DNA of 64,000 bases from NCBI GenBank assembly GCA_049426725.1, contig JBMSYN010000002.1, forward strand, positions 1-64,000, written 5' to 3'. A program made the translations under genes and the position numbers. Positions 52,322 to 60,649 of this stretch are shown in pieces (position 1 is the stretch's first letter; every line of letters starts with the position of its first letter). The notes below the pieces were generated by a model, which had not been told where the DNA came from, did no database searches, and saw only the letters and a list, made by a program, of their open reading frames with translations. The stretch is from UBA961 sp049426725. Its GTDB lineage: Bacteria; Bacteroidota; Ignavibacteria; Kapaibacteriales; UBA961.

Positions 52322-52639
52322 CTGATTCCTTGCTGAGAATAGAAAAGTTATGTGTTGTCCATGAGTGCAAACTTACATATCTGGGAAAAGAACTGCGCTA
52401 AGTTTGATTTGATTATGGAAAAGTACTTGTGTAAGATATGTTTGAAAAACATTCAGATTGAAGTATTGAGGCATTGACAATATATTGTGAAATCAAGGAT
52501 GATATTCCTACGAGGACAGGTTTGATGCCACATGTTGCCAAGTAGCATTATTGTGAATATTCTATCATAGATTAAAATTCCTTGCTTTTGGCCACTCTAA
52601 CAATGATTTTTGTCATGGTGAATTGAATCAGGATTACTC
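52322..52639. other. 318-base gap between cytochrome c and the GlmU-like gene
   Basis: No gene can be supported. It holds the promoter-like box for the cytochrome (TAAGTTTG on the minus strand, 52368-52375) and a palindrome ACAATATATTGT at 52477-52488 inside TTGACAATATATTGTGAA. The latter could be an operator for a dimeric regulator. Nothing else stands out. Confidence 0.5.
52368..52375 (-). promoter_or_regulatory. possible promoter -7 box (TAAGTTTG) for the cytochrome c gene
   Basis: TAAGTTTG on the minus strand matches TAnnTTTG, 47 bases before the start. No good -33 box is seen. Confidence 0.4.
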
Positions 52640-53917
52640 ATGCAACACTCTCTTTTTACATTGATTCTCGCCGAATCAGAAGGTATCGAGGCATCTCTTT
52701 ATCCTTTTTCCGTGATGCATTCCTCATGGGAATTGCTTTATGGAGGTCGCAAATCATTCGAGGTGTTTCGTGATGGCTTGCCAGAGTTCTCATTGTCATT
52801 TATCGGACGTGATCTTCAAAAGAGGGCATTTCAAGAGGGGGAAGGTTTAGCACCTGGTGATTTATCCAAACCAACTTGTCCGGTAATGATTCTTAGAGCA
52901 GACATTGCCCCATCCTCTCAACTCATTACCATTTTACGACGCATGGCAATCGATGGCGCTCAGTCTTTCATCATTCGTGATAAAGAGCTCATTATTGGCG
53001 CATATCTCATGCATGAAGCAGAACTTTCAAATCTGAATTTGTTTGCTCCTTCATTTGAAGAAGCCATGGCAAGCTTTCCAACAGATTCTTTGCCTGTCAC
53101 ACAAGTAGAAATCCACAGAATGCAATATCAATGGGATGCCATGATGATGGCCCCCAAAGCGATTACAGAATCTTTCGCTTTCTTTTCGAAGCAGCTAAAA
53201 GAATCATTGCCCGGCCATGTTTTTGCATTGAATGTTGATAAGATTGCAATCGGAAAGCATTGTGAATTTGCACCCGGCATTGTTCTGGATGCAAGTAAAG
53301 GTCCAATCATCATTGAATCAGATGTTACAATCATGGCCCAAACATTTATTCAAGGTCCTTGTTATATTGGAAAGGGAAGTATCATAAAAGCGGGCGCACA
53401 AGTATATTCTGGCACAGTTATCGGACCCCACTGTAAAATTGGCGGAGAGGTGGAGCAAACTATTTTCCATGGGTTTTCAAATAAACAGCATCAGGGATTC
53501 ATCGGTCACTCTTATTGCGGTGAATGGGTAAATCTCGGAGCCATGACAACAACTTCTGATCTCAAAAACACCTATGGAATGATTGATGTGACATTGCGTG
53601 GCAAACCTATTCAAACTGGACAGATGTTCCTCGGCGCAATGATAGGGGATCACACGAAAACCGCAATTGGCACATGTTTGTCAACAGGGACAATCATAGG
53701 AGTTAGCTCATCCATACATGATATCGGGGTATTCCCACCGAAAGAAATACCTTCTTTCTCTTGGGGAACATCATCTGAAAAGTCTCAAAAAGGGGGAAAT
53801 TATGAACTGCAAAAAGCAATGCTAGTAGCAGATGCAGTCATGAATAGAAGAGGAAAAACATTCAGTTCCACTCAAAAAGAGCTCTTTATCAAAGAGTATC
53901 AGCTTTTCAACAAATAA
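52640..53917 (+). CDS. GlmU-like protein: nucleotidyltransferase-like plus left-handed beta-helix acetyltransferase
   Basis: Protein of 425 residues. The N-terminal half is a shortened nucleotidyltransferase-like part (SLFTLILAESEGIEASLYPFS, SWELLYGGRKSFEVF). The C-terminal half (from about 190) is a left-handed parallel beta-helix of hexapeptide repeats (FAPGIVLDASKGPIIIESDVTIMAQTFIQGPCYIGKGSIIKAGAQVY, GPHCKIGGEVEQTIFHGFSNKQHQGFIGHSYCGEW). This layout matches the alternative bacterial GlmU found in Bacteroidetes, which is thought to make UDP-N-acetylglucosamine. The classical N-terminal GlmU motif is not evident, so the first activity is uncertain. Confidence 0.85.
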   Translation: MQHSLFTLILAESEGIEASLYPFSVMHSSWELLYGGRKSFEVFRDGLPEFSLSFIGRDLQKRAFQEGEGLAPGDLSKPTCPVMILRADIAPSSQLITILRRMAIDGAQSFIIRDKELIIGAYLMHEAELSNLNLFAPSFEEAMASFPTDSLPVTQVEIHRMQYQWDAMMMAPKAITESFAFFSKQLKESLPGHVFALNVDKIAIGKHCEFAPGIVLDASKGPIIIESDVTIMAQTFIQGPCYIGKGSIIKAGAQVYSGTVIGPHCKIGGEVEQTIFHGFSNKQHQGFIGHSYCGEWVNLGAMTTTSDLKNTYGMIDVTLRGKPIQTGQMFLGAMIGDHTKTAIGTCLSTGTIIGVSSSIHDIGVFPPKEIPSFSWGTSSEKSQKGGNYELQKAMLVADAVMNRRGKTFSSTQKELFIKEYQLFNK

Positions 53918-53970
53918 TCATCATCAAAAGTAGAAAATCCGGGTTTTTGGCACATGCTTTGCTGAATATT

Positions 53971-54145
53971 AACCAGAAACTTGGTTATTATTAGCCATTC
54001 ATGGCATATTATATGTTGACCCCCGGGTTTGATGCTTCCCCCATCAATGCTGCAAAACCTGATTGGTTTTTTGCATCAAACCTATTCTTCCCTAAGAGCA
54101 CGGTTCCCGTAGACGCTTCCCCTGTTTACGGGAATTGTTGTTTTT
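53971..54145 (+). ncRNA. candidate small structured RNA or 3' untranslated structure after the GlmU-like gene
   Basis: The 175 bases fold well on the plus strand. AACCA/TGGTT is a hairpin at 53971-53986. GGTTTGATGC (54026-54035) pairs with GCATCAAACC (54073-54082), enclosing AAAACC/GGTTTT. TTCCCGTA (54104-54111) pairs with TACGGGAA (54127-54134), followed by TTGTTGTTTTT, like a terminator. Two copies of GAYGCTTCCCC (54031 and 54112) lie at or in loops. C-rich loops of this kind are used by some small RNAs to pair with Shine-Dalgarno sequences. It may also simply be a 3' end of the GlmU-like transcript. Confidence 0.4.
54104..54145 (+). terminator. probable terminator of the GlmU-like gene or candidate RNA
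   Basis: TTCCCGTA/TACGGGAA, 8 bp with a 15-base loop, followed by a T-rich run ending TTTTT. Confidence 0.6.
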
Positions 54146-54147
54146 AA

Positions 54148-54174
54148 ACAAAAAAGGCCATCAAAGATGGCCTT
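54148..54174 (-). terminator. terminator after atpC
   Basis: AAGGCCATC-AAA-GATGGCCTT, 9 bp, followed by T-run on the minus strand, 25 bases beyond the atpC stop. Confidence 0.9.
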
Positions 54175-54198
54175 ATGAGCGAATATTCAAATTCGAAA

Positions 54199-54606
54199 TC
54201 ATTTTGTTGCAATACGGACGCGATTTTCCTGAATGGAAATCGCATGTTTCAATTGATCTCTTTGATGTATCGTGGTTGTGAATTCGAGTTGTTGTTGCAA
54301 TTCAGCGATTGTGGCCATTGCCGATTCGGTATTGATTTCAGAAGATTGCTCGGCAGTTTCAACAACGATTGATACGCGATTTTGGAGAACTTCAACGAAA
54401 CCTCCTTCGGTAGCATAAACAACTTCGCTATTGTCTTCATTTACAATCTTGATGGCTCCAATTTCGAGAGCGGATACAATCGGAGCGTGATTGTATAAAA
54501 CTTGAAATGGAGACTTCGCACCGGGCAAAGCAACTGAGATACATTTTCCGCTAAAGATGATTCTTTGCGGAGTGACGATATCTATATCGAGAAGATGTTC
54601 AGACAT
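54199..54606 (-). CDS. atpC: ATP synthase F1 epsilon subunit
   Basis: Central-stalk subunit of 135 residues. The N-terminal beta domain (DIDIVTPQRIIFSGKCISVALPGAKSPFQVLYNHAPIVSAL) is followed by the helical hairpin rich in Glu and Gln. It lies 26 bases after atpD in the same direction. An atpD-atpC pair split from the other ATP synthase genes is usual for Bacteroidota and Chlorobi. Confidence 0.96.
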   Translation of the reverse strand: MSEHLLDIDIVTPQRIIFSGKCISVALPGAKSPFQVLYNHAPIVSALEIGAIKIVNEDNSEVVYATEGGFVEVLQNRVSIVVETAEQSSEINTESAMATIAELQQQLEFTTTIHQRDQLKHAISIQENRVRIATK

Positions 54607-54632
54607 AATTCTTCAAAAATGATGGGGATCAA

Positions 54633-56039
54633 TTATGCATTTGCTTTTTTGAATGCATCATGCACTTCGTCTATCGTGCCTTTATAGCTGAAATATCCTT
54701 CGGGGATATTATCAACTTCGCCATCCAGAATCGATTTGAACCCGGAGATTGTATCTTCGATTTTCACATAGCGACCTTGGAATCCTGTGAACTGCTCTGC
54801 AACGAAGAAAGGTTGCGAGAAGAATTTCTGAATTTTACGAGCGCGATACACGGTGAGTTTATCATCATCTGACAATTCGTCCATACCAAGAATATTGATG
54901 ATGTCTTGAAGATCTTTGTATGTCTGCAATACTTTCTTCACACGCATTGCGGTTGTATAATGATCATTACCGATAATGAGTGGATCAAGAATACGTGAAC
55001 TTGAATCAAGTGGATCAACAGCAGGATAAATACCTAGCTCGGCGATTTGACGTGAAAGAACCGTTGTTGCATCCAAGTGAGAGAATGTATTTGCAGGTGC
55101 GGGGTCTGTCAAGTCATCAGCGGGAACATATACAGCTTGCACTGATGTGATAGATCCTTTGTCTGTCGATGCAATACGCTCTTGCAAGCCACCCATCTCA
55201 GTTGCCAATGTTGGCTGATAGCCCACTGCAGAAGGCATACGACCAAGAAGAGCCGATACTTCTGAACCTGCTTGAGTGAAGCGGAAAATATTATCAACAA
55301 ACAACAATACATCTCGACCTTCTTCATCGCGGAAATATTCAGCCATTGTGAGTGCTGTGAGAGCAACGCGAGCACGGGCTCCCGGTGGTTCATTCATCTG
55401 ACCAAACACAAGAGCTGTTTTGTCAATAACTTTTGACTCAGTCATTTCAAGGTACAAGTCATTTCCTTCACGAGTACGCTCACCAACGCCGGCGAAGATT
55501 GAATAACCACCGTGCTGCTTTGCGATATTGTGAATCAACTCTTGAATGATAACTGTTTTACCAACACCTGCACCACCGAAAAGACCGGTTTTACCACCCT
55601 TGGTAAATGGCTCAATCAAATCGATGACTTTGATTCCTGTTTCAAACATTTCCTTTTTTGTGGAAAGTGATTGGAAATCAGGAGCGGGGCGATGAATGGG
55701 ATATTTTGTTTTTGCCTGAATTGCAGGTTTGAGGTCAATGCCTTGACCTGTCACATTGATCAAACGACCAAGAACTTCAGGTCCAACCGGAACGGAAATC
55801 GGTGCGCCGGTATCCTTGACTGTCATGCCACGAACCAATCCATCTGTTGAGTCCATCGCGATGGAGCGAACTCTGTCTTCTCCAAGATGTTGTTGCACTT
55901 CACAAATCAAGACATCTTCTTTGCCTTCTGTTGTGGTTCTGGGAATTTCGAGAGCATTAAGGACCGGGGGAATATGACCATTTGGGAATTCGACATCCAC
56001 CACAGGGCCAATCACCTGAACTATGTGACCGTTGTTCAT
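54633..56039 (-). CDS. atpD: ATP synthase F1 beta subunit
   Basis: Catalytic subunit of 468 residues. Walker A GGAGVGKT is at 155-162, ERTREGNDLY follows, and the DELSEED region reads DELSDDDKLTVYRARKIQKFFSQPF. The usual ALTMAEYFRDEEGRDVLLFVDNIFRFTQAGSEVSALLGR is present. It is transcribed with atpC; a good promoter lies upstream. Confidence 0.98.
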   Translation of the reverse strand: MNNGHIVQVIGPVVDVEFPNGHIPPVLNALEIPRTTTEGKEDVLICEVQQHLGEDRVRSIAMDSTDGLVRGMTVKDTGAPISVPVGPEVLGRLINVTGQGIDLKPAIQAKTKYPIHRPAPDFQSLSTKKEMFETGIKVIDLIEPFTKGGKTGLFGGAGVGKTVIIQELIHNIAKQHGGYSIFAGVGERTREGNDLYLEMTESKVIDKTALVFGQMNEPPGARARVALTALTMAEYFRDEEGRDVLLFVDNIFRFTQAGSEVSALLGRMPSAVGYQPTLATEMGGLQERIASTDKGSITSVQAVYVPADDLTDPAPANTFSHLDATTVLSRQIAELGIYPAVDPLDSSSRILDPLIIGNDHYTTAMRVKKVLQTYKDLQDIINILGMDELSDDDKLTVYRARKIQKFFSQPFFVAEQFTGFQGRYVKIEDTISGFKSILDGEVDNIPEGYFSYKGTIDEVHDAFKKANA

Positions 56040-56090
56040 TGGGAGAAGACCTTCAAATATTGAATTGGAGAACTAATTAAACAGAAAGCA

Positions 56091-56121
56091 CAAAAATACG
56101 AAACTTGCCTCATAGAGCAAA
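56091..56121 (-). promoter_or_regulatory. Bacteroidota-type promoter for atpD-atpC
   Basis: The minus strand reads TTTG, exactly 19 bases, TATTTTTG. Both boxes and the spacing match the consensus; the -7 box is preceded by TTTCG as at purS. It is the best promoter match in the window. Confidence 0.75.
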
Positions 56122-56266
56122 GCCATTTCATCGGCGTTTTCCCCACATTTTCCTTCATTTGTATCGAGGCGAAGTCGAAAAACCTTGTTATTTTTGTTGA
56201 ACTCCTTTTTCAGAATGAAAAAAGAGGATTGCAGGGTGATTATTCCCCAATTATCAGGAAGTTGAC

Positions 56267-57565
56267 ATGGAACTTCAATACAATTCAGGTTTTGGCAATG
56301 AATTTGCAACGGAGGCATTGGTAGGTGCTTTGCCTCATGGTCAAAACTCCCCACAAAAGAATCCCTACAATCTCTATGCCGAGCAAGTGAATGGTTCGGC
56401 TTTTACAGCGCATAGAGGAGCCAATAAGCGTTCATGGTTGTATAGAATCAGACCATCCGTTGTACATAAGCCCTATGAGCGCATAGACAATGGATTGATT
56501 CGATCGACTCCATTCAATGAAGTCGAGACCACGCCAAATCAATTGCGTTGGGATCCGCATCCGATTCCAAGTACTCCGAAGGATATGGTTGATGGCATCA
56601 TTACGATGGCCGGTTGTGGTGATTCTTCATCTCAATCCGGAGTTGCGGTTCATATTTATGCCATCAATTCTTCAATGAAAAATAGATATTTCTACAATGC
56701 AGATGGAGAGATGCTATTTATCCCTCAGCAAGGTGCATTGTTATTTAGAACAGAACTTGGCAAGATTCATGTCACGACCGGTGAGATTTGCGTGATACCA
56801 CGAGGTATCAAATTCGCTGTGGACCTCATGGATGAAGATGCCAGAGGCTATATCTGTGAAAATTATGGATCGCCTTTCAAATTGCCGGATCTTGGCCCGA
56901 TAGGTGCAAATGGATTGGCGAATCCTCGGGATTTTCAATATCCTGTTGCATCCTATGAGCAAGTTGACGGAGAATTTCATGTGATTTCAAAATTCATGGG
57001 AAATCTTTGGCAAGCAGAATTGCGTCATTCCCCACTTGATGTTGTTGCATGGCATGGAAATTATGCACCGTACAAGTATAATTTGGCGCATTTCAATTGC
57101 ATCAACACGGTTTCATTCGATCATCCCGATCCTTCAATTTTTACTGTATTGACTTCAGCTTCCGATACACCCGGAACTGCAAATGCGGATTTTGTTCTTT
57201 TTCCTCCTAGATGGATGGTTGCTGAGCATACATTCAGACCACCATGGTTCCATAGAAATTTCATGAATGAATACATGGGATTGATTTCCGGAGCTTATGA
57301 TGCAAAAGAAGGCGGTGGATTTGTTCCCGGTGGAAGTTCGTTGCATAATTGCATGTCAGGTCATGGACCGGATGCAGCCACTTATGAAAAAGCAGTCAAT
57401 GCAAAACTTGAACCACATTATATCAATAATGGATTTGCATTCATGGTTGAGACACGATTTGTGAATCGTCCAACGAAATATGCAATGGAAACTGGTGAAT
57501 TACAGAAAGATTATTTCGAATGCTGGCAAGGTTTGAAACCATTGTTTAATCCTAATCAGCGCTGA
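56267..57565 (+). CDS. hmgA: homogentisate 1,2-dioxygenase
   Basis: Iron-dependent ring-cleaving enzyme of 432 residues in tyrosine and phenylalanine breakdown, making maleylacetoacetate. Probable iron ligands lie in PPWFHRNFMNEYMGLI (His and Glu) and SLHNCMSGHGPD (His). NSGFGNEFATEALVGALPHGQNSPQ at the N-terminus is a family signature. The length is standard. A terminator and purE follow; the other genes of the pathway are not in the window. Confidence 0.97.
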   Translation: MELQYNSGFGNEFATEALVGALPHGQNSPQKNPYNLYAEQVNGSAFTAHRGANKRSWLYRIRPSVVHKPYERIDNGLIRSTPFNEVETTPNQLRWDPHPIPSTPKDMVDGIITMAGCGDSSSQSGVAVHIYAINSSMKNRYFYNADGEMLFIPQQGALLFRTELGKIHVTTGEICVIPRGIKFAVDLMDEDARGYICENYGSPFKLPDLGPIGANGLANPRDFQYPVASYEQVDGEFHVISKFMGNLWQAELRHSPLDVVAWHGNYAPYKYNLAHFNCINTVSFDHPDPSIFTVLTSASDTPGTANADFVLFPPRWMVAEHTFRPPWFHRNFMNEYMGLISGAYDAKEGGGFVPGGSSLHNCMSGHGPDAATYEKAVNAKLEPHYINNGFAFMVETRFVNRPTKYAMETGELQKDYFECWQGLKPLFNPNQR

Positions 57566-57585
57566 TTTTTAGTTTTATAGCGGAA

Positions 57586-57623
57586 GCCCCGACGAGAGGA
57601 TATCCGTCGGGGCAATTTTTTTT
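57586..57623 (+). terminator. terminator after hmgA
   Basis: GCCCCGACG and CGTCGGGGC, 9 bp with a ten-base loop, followed by AA and T8. Confidence 0.93.
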
Positions 57624-57642
57624 CTTAGCCAAAGGCAATATC

Positions 57643-58152
57643 ATGTCAGAGCTCGATGTGAAACGATTCGGAACAGAGCCAATTGTTGGAATCATCATGG
57701 GGAGTGATTCAGATCTTCCCACAATGCAAGAAGCTGCAACCATTTGCGAAGCATTTTCAATTCCGTATGAATTGAAGGTTGTGTCTGCACATCGCACACC
57801 GGAAGACATGGCGGAGTATGGCAAGACAGCTCATTTGCGAGGTATAAAAGTGATCATTGCCGGTGCCGGCGGGGCAGCACATTTGCCGGGGATGACTGCG
57901 GCTTATTCTCCATTGCCGGTCATTGGTGTTCCTGTGCAAACAAAAGCACTTGGTGGACAAGACTCATTATTGTCTATCGTGCAGATGCCTCCGGGTGTTC
58001 CGGTTGCAACAGTTGCAATTGGTGGTGGAAAAAATGCAGGATTATTGGCTGTGCAAATATTGAGTGTATGCTTTCCGGAACTTCTTACAGAAATGACAGA
58101 GTTTAAATCCAAGATGGCAAATGAATCAAGAAAGAAAAATGAATTGCTATGA
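57643..58152 (+). CDS. purE: N5-carboxyaminoimidazole ribonucleotide mutase PurE
   Basis: Mutase of 169 residues converting N5-CAIR to CAIR in purine synthesis. GSDSDLPTMQEA, the catalytic SAHRTPEDM and AGAGGAAHLPGMTAA are all present, with GGQDSLLSIVQMPPGVPVATVAIG near the end. It ends directly against the convergent glycosyltransferase, with no gap. Confidence 0.97.
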   Translation: MSELDVKRFGTEPIVGIIMGSDSDLPTMQEAATICEAFSIPYELKVVSAHRTPEDMAEYGKTAHLRGIKVIIAGAGGAAHLPGMTAAYSPLPVIGVPVQTKALGGQDSLLSIVQMPPGVPVATVAIGGGKNAGLLAVQILSVCFPELLTEMTEFKSKMANESRKKNELL

Positions 58153-59475
58153 TTACTTTCCATCAAGCAATTGTGCAAGTTTCCGCGTTGATTCTCTTCT
58201 CTCATACCCTTTGATTACCTCGGTTTTTGGTTGTGCAAGCGGCTTCCCTTCTTTGAATGCTTGATACATGCTCAGTATGATGTTTGCAATTCCTTCAATG
58301 TCTGATTGATGCGCAATGCCACCCGCACAAGTTTCATTCATTAACTCTGCTATTGCGCCATGAGTCGGTGCAATTGCGATCACGGGTTTGAATGAACCGA
58401 TATATTCATATACTTTTCCCGGTACAATTTCCTCGCTCTCTTTTGCTTCGTCAACAATCAACAGTAGAACATCCGAAACAAGCAAGTAAGAAATGCTGTT
58501 TTCATGAGGAACATAACCAATCACTTCGATTGAAGAAGAAAAAGTTGTGGATGTGAACATGTCATGCACTTCATTTCCAAAGCGACCAATGAATCTCAAG
58601 TGAATTGATTCCGGATCAAGCTCGCCTCTTTTCGACAATAATTCCAAAGCCGCAAACAAAGCAGATGGATTGCGTCTTCCATACATTGAGCCGGTATAGG
58701 TGAGTGTAAAGACTCCCGGTTTCGCAAGCGACATATCGACATATTCAAGGTCGGGATAATCCGTGGAATCATATCCATTGGGGACATGATGAAATTTATT
58801 CTCATGTAATGTTGGAAATTTCCGCAAAGCATCCTTGATGATGCCAATCCAAGCACATTCAATGGCATCAGCTTCTGTGAATACGGATTCCTCCAATTTT
58901 CGATCAATCCAAGCGGGGAAAAACCATCTCTTGGGGGAAGTCAGGAATTCCGTCCATGGATCGCGAAATCCCGCAACCCAATGCAAACCCGTCTTCCGCT
59001 TCACTTGTCGGGCAATGAGCGAAGTTGTGTAAGGGGGTGAAGAATTGTATATTGCAACGATTGAGTGCTTTTCTATCAATTCCAATGCTTTTGGAACGGC
59101 TGTTGGCAGCCAACCAATTCTTGCATCGGGTATAAAAAAAGTTGCTCTGATTGCTTCGGCAATACGCTCTTTGAATGTTCGCCTTTGATGATCATTTTTT
59201 ATGACATTCACATCGATTGGCACGCCCTTCTTTTGCCCCATCAACATGCGATATGCATCGTAAGGCTCATATATGTGAGTTCGCTCGACGATGATGTCAT
59301 TTGGAATTTTGGCTAATAGAGATTCATCTCTGGCGGGGAAATCTCCGTTTGAAACAGTTAGTACAATCGGATTCCAACCAAAATCCCGCAGGTATTGAAT
59401 ATGTTTCAATACTCGTTGAACACCGGGACCACCCGATGGGGGAAAATAATATGCGATGATCAGAACATTTTTCAT
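58153..59475 (-). CDS. glycosyltransferase family 4-like protein
   Basis: Protein of 440 residues with a GT-B fold. The N-terminus VLIIAYYFPPSGGPGVQRVLKHI is typical of GT4 glycosyltransferases. The C-terminal half has LTYTGSMYGRRNPSALFAALELL, HLRFIGRFGNEV, EVIGYVPHENSISYLLVSDVLLLIV and the glutamate pair region ESEEIVPGKVYEYIG. It makes a glycosidic bond from a nucleotide sugar, probably in envelope polysaccharide. The donor is unknown. It lies opposite two other glycosyltransferase genes. Confidence 0.88.
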   Translation of the reverse strand: MKNVLIIAYYFPPSGGPGVQRVLKHIQYLRDFGWNPIVLTVSNGDFPARDESLLAKIPNDIIVERTHIYEPYDAYRMLMGQKKGVPIDVNVIKNDHQRRTFKERIAEAIRATFFIPDARIGWLPTAVPKALELIEKHSIVAIYNSSPPYTTSLIARQVKRKTGLHWVAGFRDPWTEFLTSPKRWFFPAWIDRKLEESVFTEADAIECAWIGIIKDALRKFPTLHENKFHHVPNGYDSTDYPDLEYVDMSLAKPGVFTLTYTGSMYGRRNPSALFAALELLSKRGELDPESIHLRFIGRFGNEVHDMFTSTTFSSSIEVIGYVPHENSISYLLVSDVLLLIVDEAKESEEIVPGKVYEYIGSFKPVIAIAPTHGAIAELMNETCAGGIAHQSDIEGIANIILSMYQAFKEGKPLAQPKTEVIKGYERRESTRKLAQLLDGK

Positions 59476-59560
59476 TGCTTTTGGCTATCATTGATATATG
59501 CAAAGATAGCATGATTCTCTTACACTTTTCGGGAATGTACGCATTCCATGACTCAACATA

Positions 59561-60649
59561 ATGACGATACAAGATTTGCACTTTGATTGCATGCACTTCC
59601 GTGGAGACATGCCTTGCCGACCAAATAAAGAATCCGGCATGACATGTCCGAATTGCACGGAATATACTCCCAAAACCAAAAACATTCTCATCATCAAGCT
59701 TGGGGCTTTGGGTGATGTGATTCGCACCACGCCACTGATTGAGGCATATCGAAAACTTTATCCCGGTTGTCATATCACATGGTTGACAACATATCCCGAA
59801 GTATTGCCTGAACATTCCATCGACTCAATACGAACATTCACTTTCAATGATGTGTATGTTGTTTCGAAGCAGTCTTTTGATATTGCAATCAATCTCTGCA
59901 AAGATGAAGAAGCTGCTATGCTGCTAGCCGAATGTAATGCAAAAGAAAAGCGTGGATTCATTTGGAAGGATAGTCATGTGACGATCGCGAACAAAGAGTC
60001 GGAACATAAATTCATGACCGGCTTATTTGATCAATTGTCAAAAGCAAATACCAAAAGTTATCTCGAAGAAATTTTTGAGATATGCGGATTGACTTATAAT
60101 GGTGAGCAATATGTACTGAATGTTGAACAAAGACATTTGGATGATTTCTCATACATAAAAGAAAATGCATCGGGGAAAATCATCATTGGACTAAATACTG
60201 GCGCGGGTGCTCGATGGCCAACGCGTCTATGGCCTGTAGAACATTGGCGGACATTGATTGCAATGCTGCAAAGTGATGGATATGCACCGCTTTTGTTGGG
60301 TGGACAGGATGAACATGAATTGAATGTGACGCTGCACAAGGAAACAGGTGCAATGTATATTGGTTCTTATCCCGTCTGGCATTTCTTGGCAATTGCATCA
60401 CAAGCTGATGTGATTGTGACTGCTGTTTCCATGACAATGCACATCGCGCTTGGTCTTGGAAAAAAGATGGTACTCTTCAATAATATCTTCAATAAGCATG
60501 AATTCGACTTGTTTGGCTTGGCTGAAATTGTTGAGCCATCAACAGGATGTGACTGTTATTATGGAGCAACTTGTTCGCGTTCACAATCATGCATGCATGA
60601 TATCACGGTTGAACAAGTCCATCAAGCAATAAAAAGGCAATTGCAATGA
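59561..60649 (+). CDS. GT9 family glycosyltransferase (heptosyltransferase-like) with Cys-rich N-terminus
   Basis: Protein of 362 residues. Residues 9-35 hold a Cys/His cluster: CMHFRGDMPCRPNK, then CPNC. The GT9 domain follows with IIKLGALGDVIRTTPLIEAYRK, then VLNVEQRHLDDFSYIKEN, NTGAGARWPTRLWPVEHW, LLLGGQDEHE and ASQADVIVTAVSMTMHIALGL. A later CDCYYGATCSRSQSCMHDI adds more cysteines. Heptosyltransferases use ADP-heptose, made via gmhA, but the acceptor is unknown. It overlaps the next gene by 4 bases. The start is uncertain. Confidence 0.87.
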   Translation: MTIQDLHFDCMHFRGDMPCRPNKESGMTCPNCTEYTPKTKNILIIKLGALGDVIRTTPLIEAYRKLYPGCHITWLTTYPEVLPEHSIDSIRTFTFNDVYVVSKQSFDIAINLCKDEEAAMLLAECNAKEKRGFIWKDSHVTIANKESEHKFMTGLFDQLSKANTKSYLEEIFEICGLTYNGEQYVLNVEQRHLDDFSYIKENASGKIIIGLNTGAGARWPTRLWPVEHWRTLIAMLQSDGYAPLLLGGQDEHELNVTLHKETGAMYIGSYPVWHFLAIASQADVIVTAVSMTMHIALGLGKKMVLFNNIFNKHEFDLFGLAEIVEPSTGCDCYYGATCSRSQSCMHDITVEQVHQAIKRQLQ

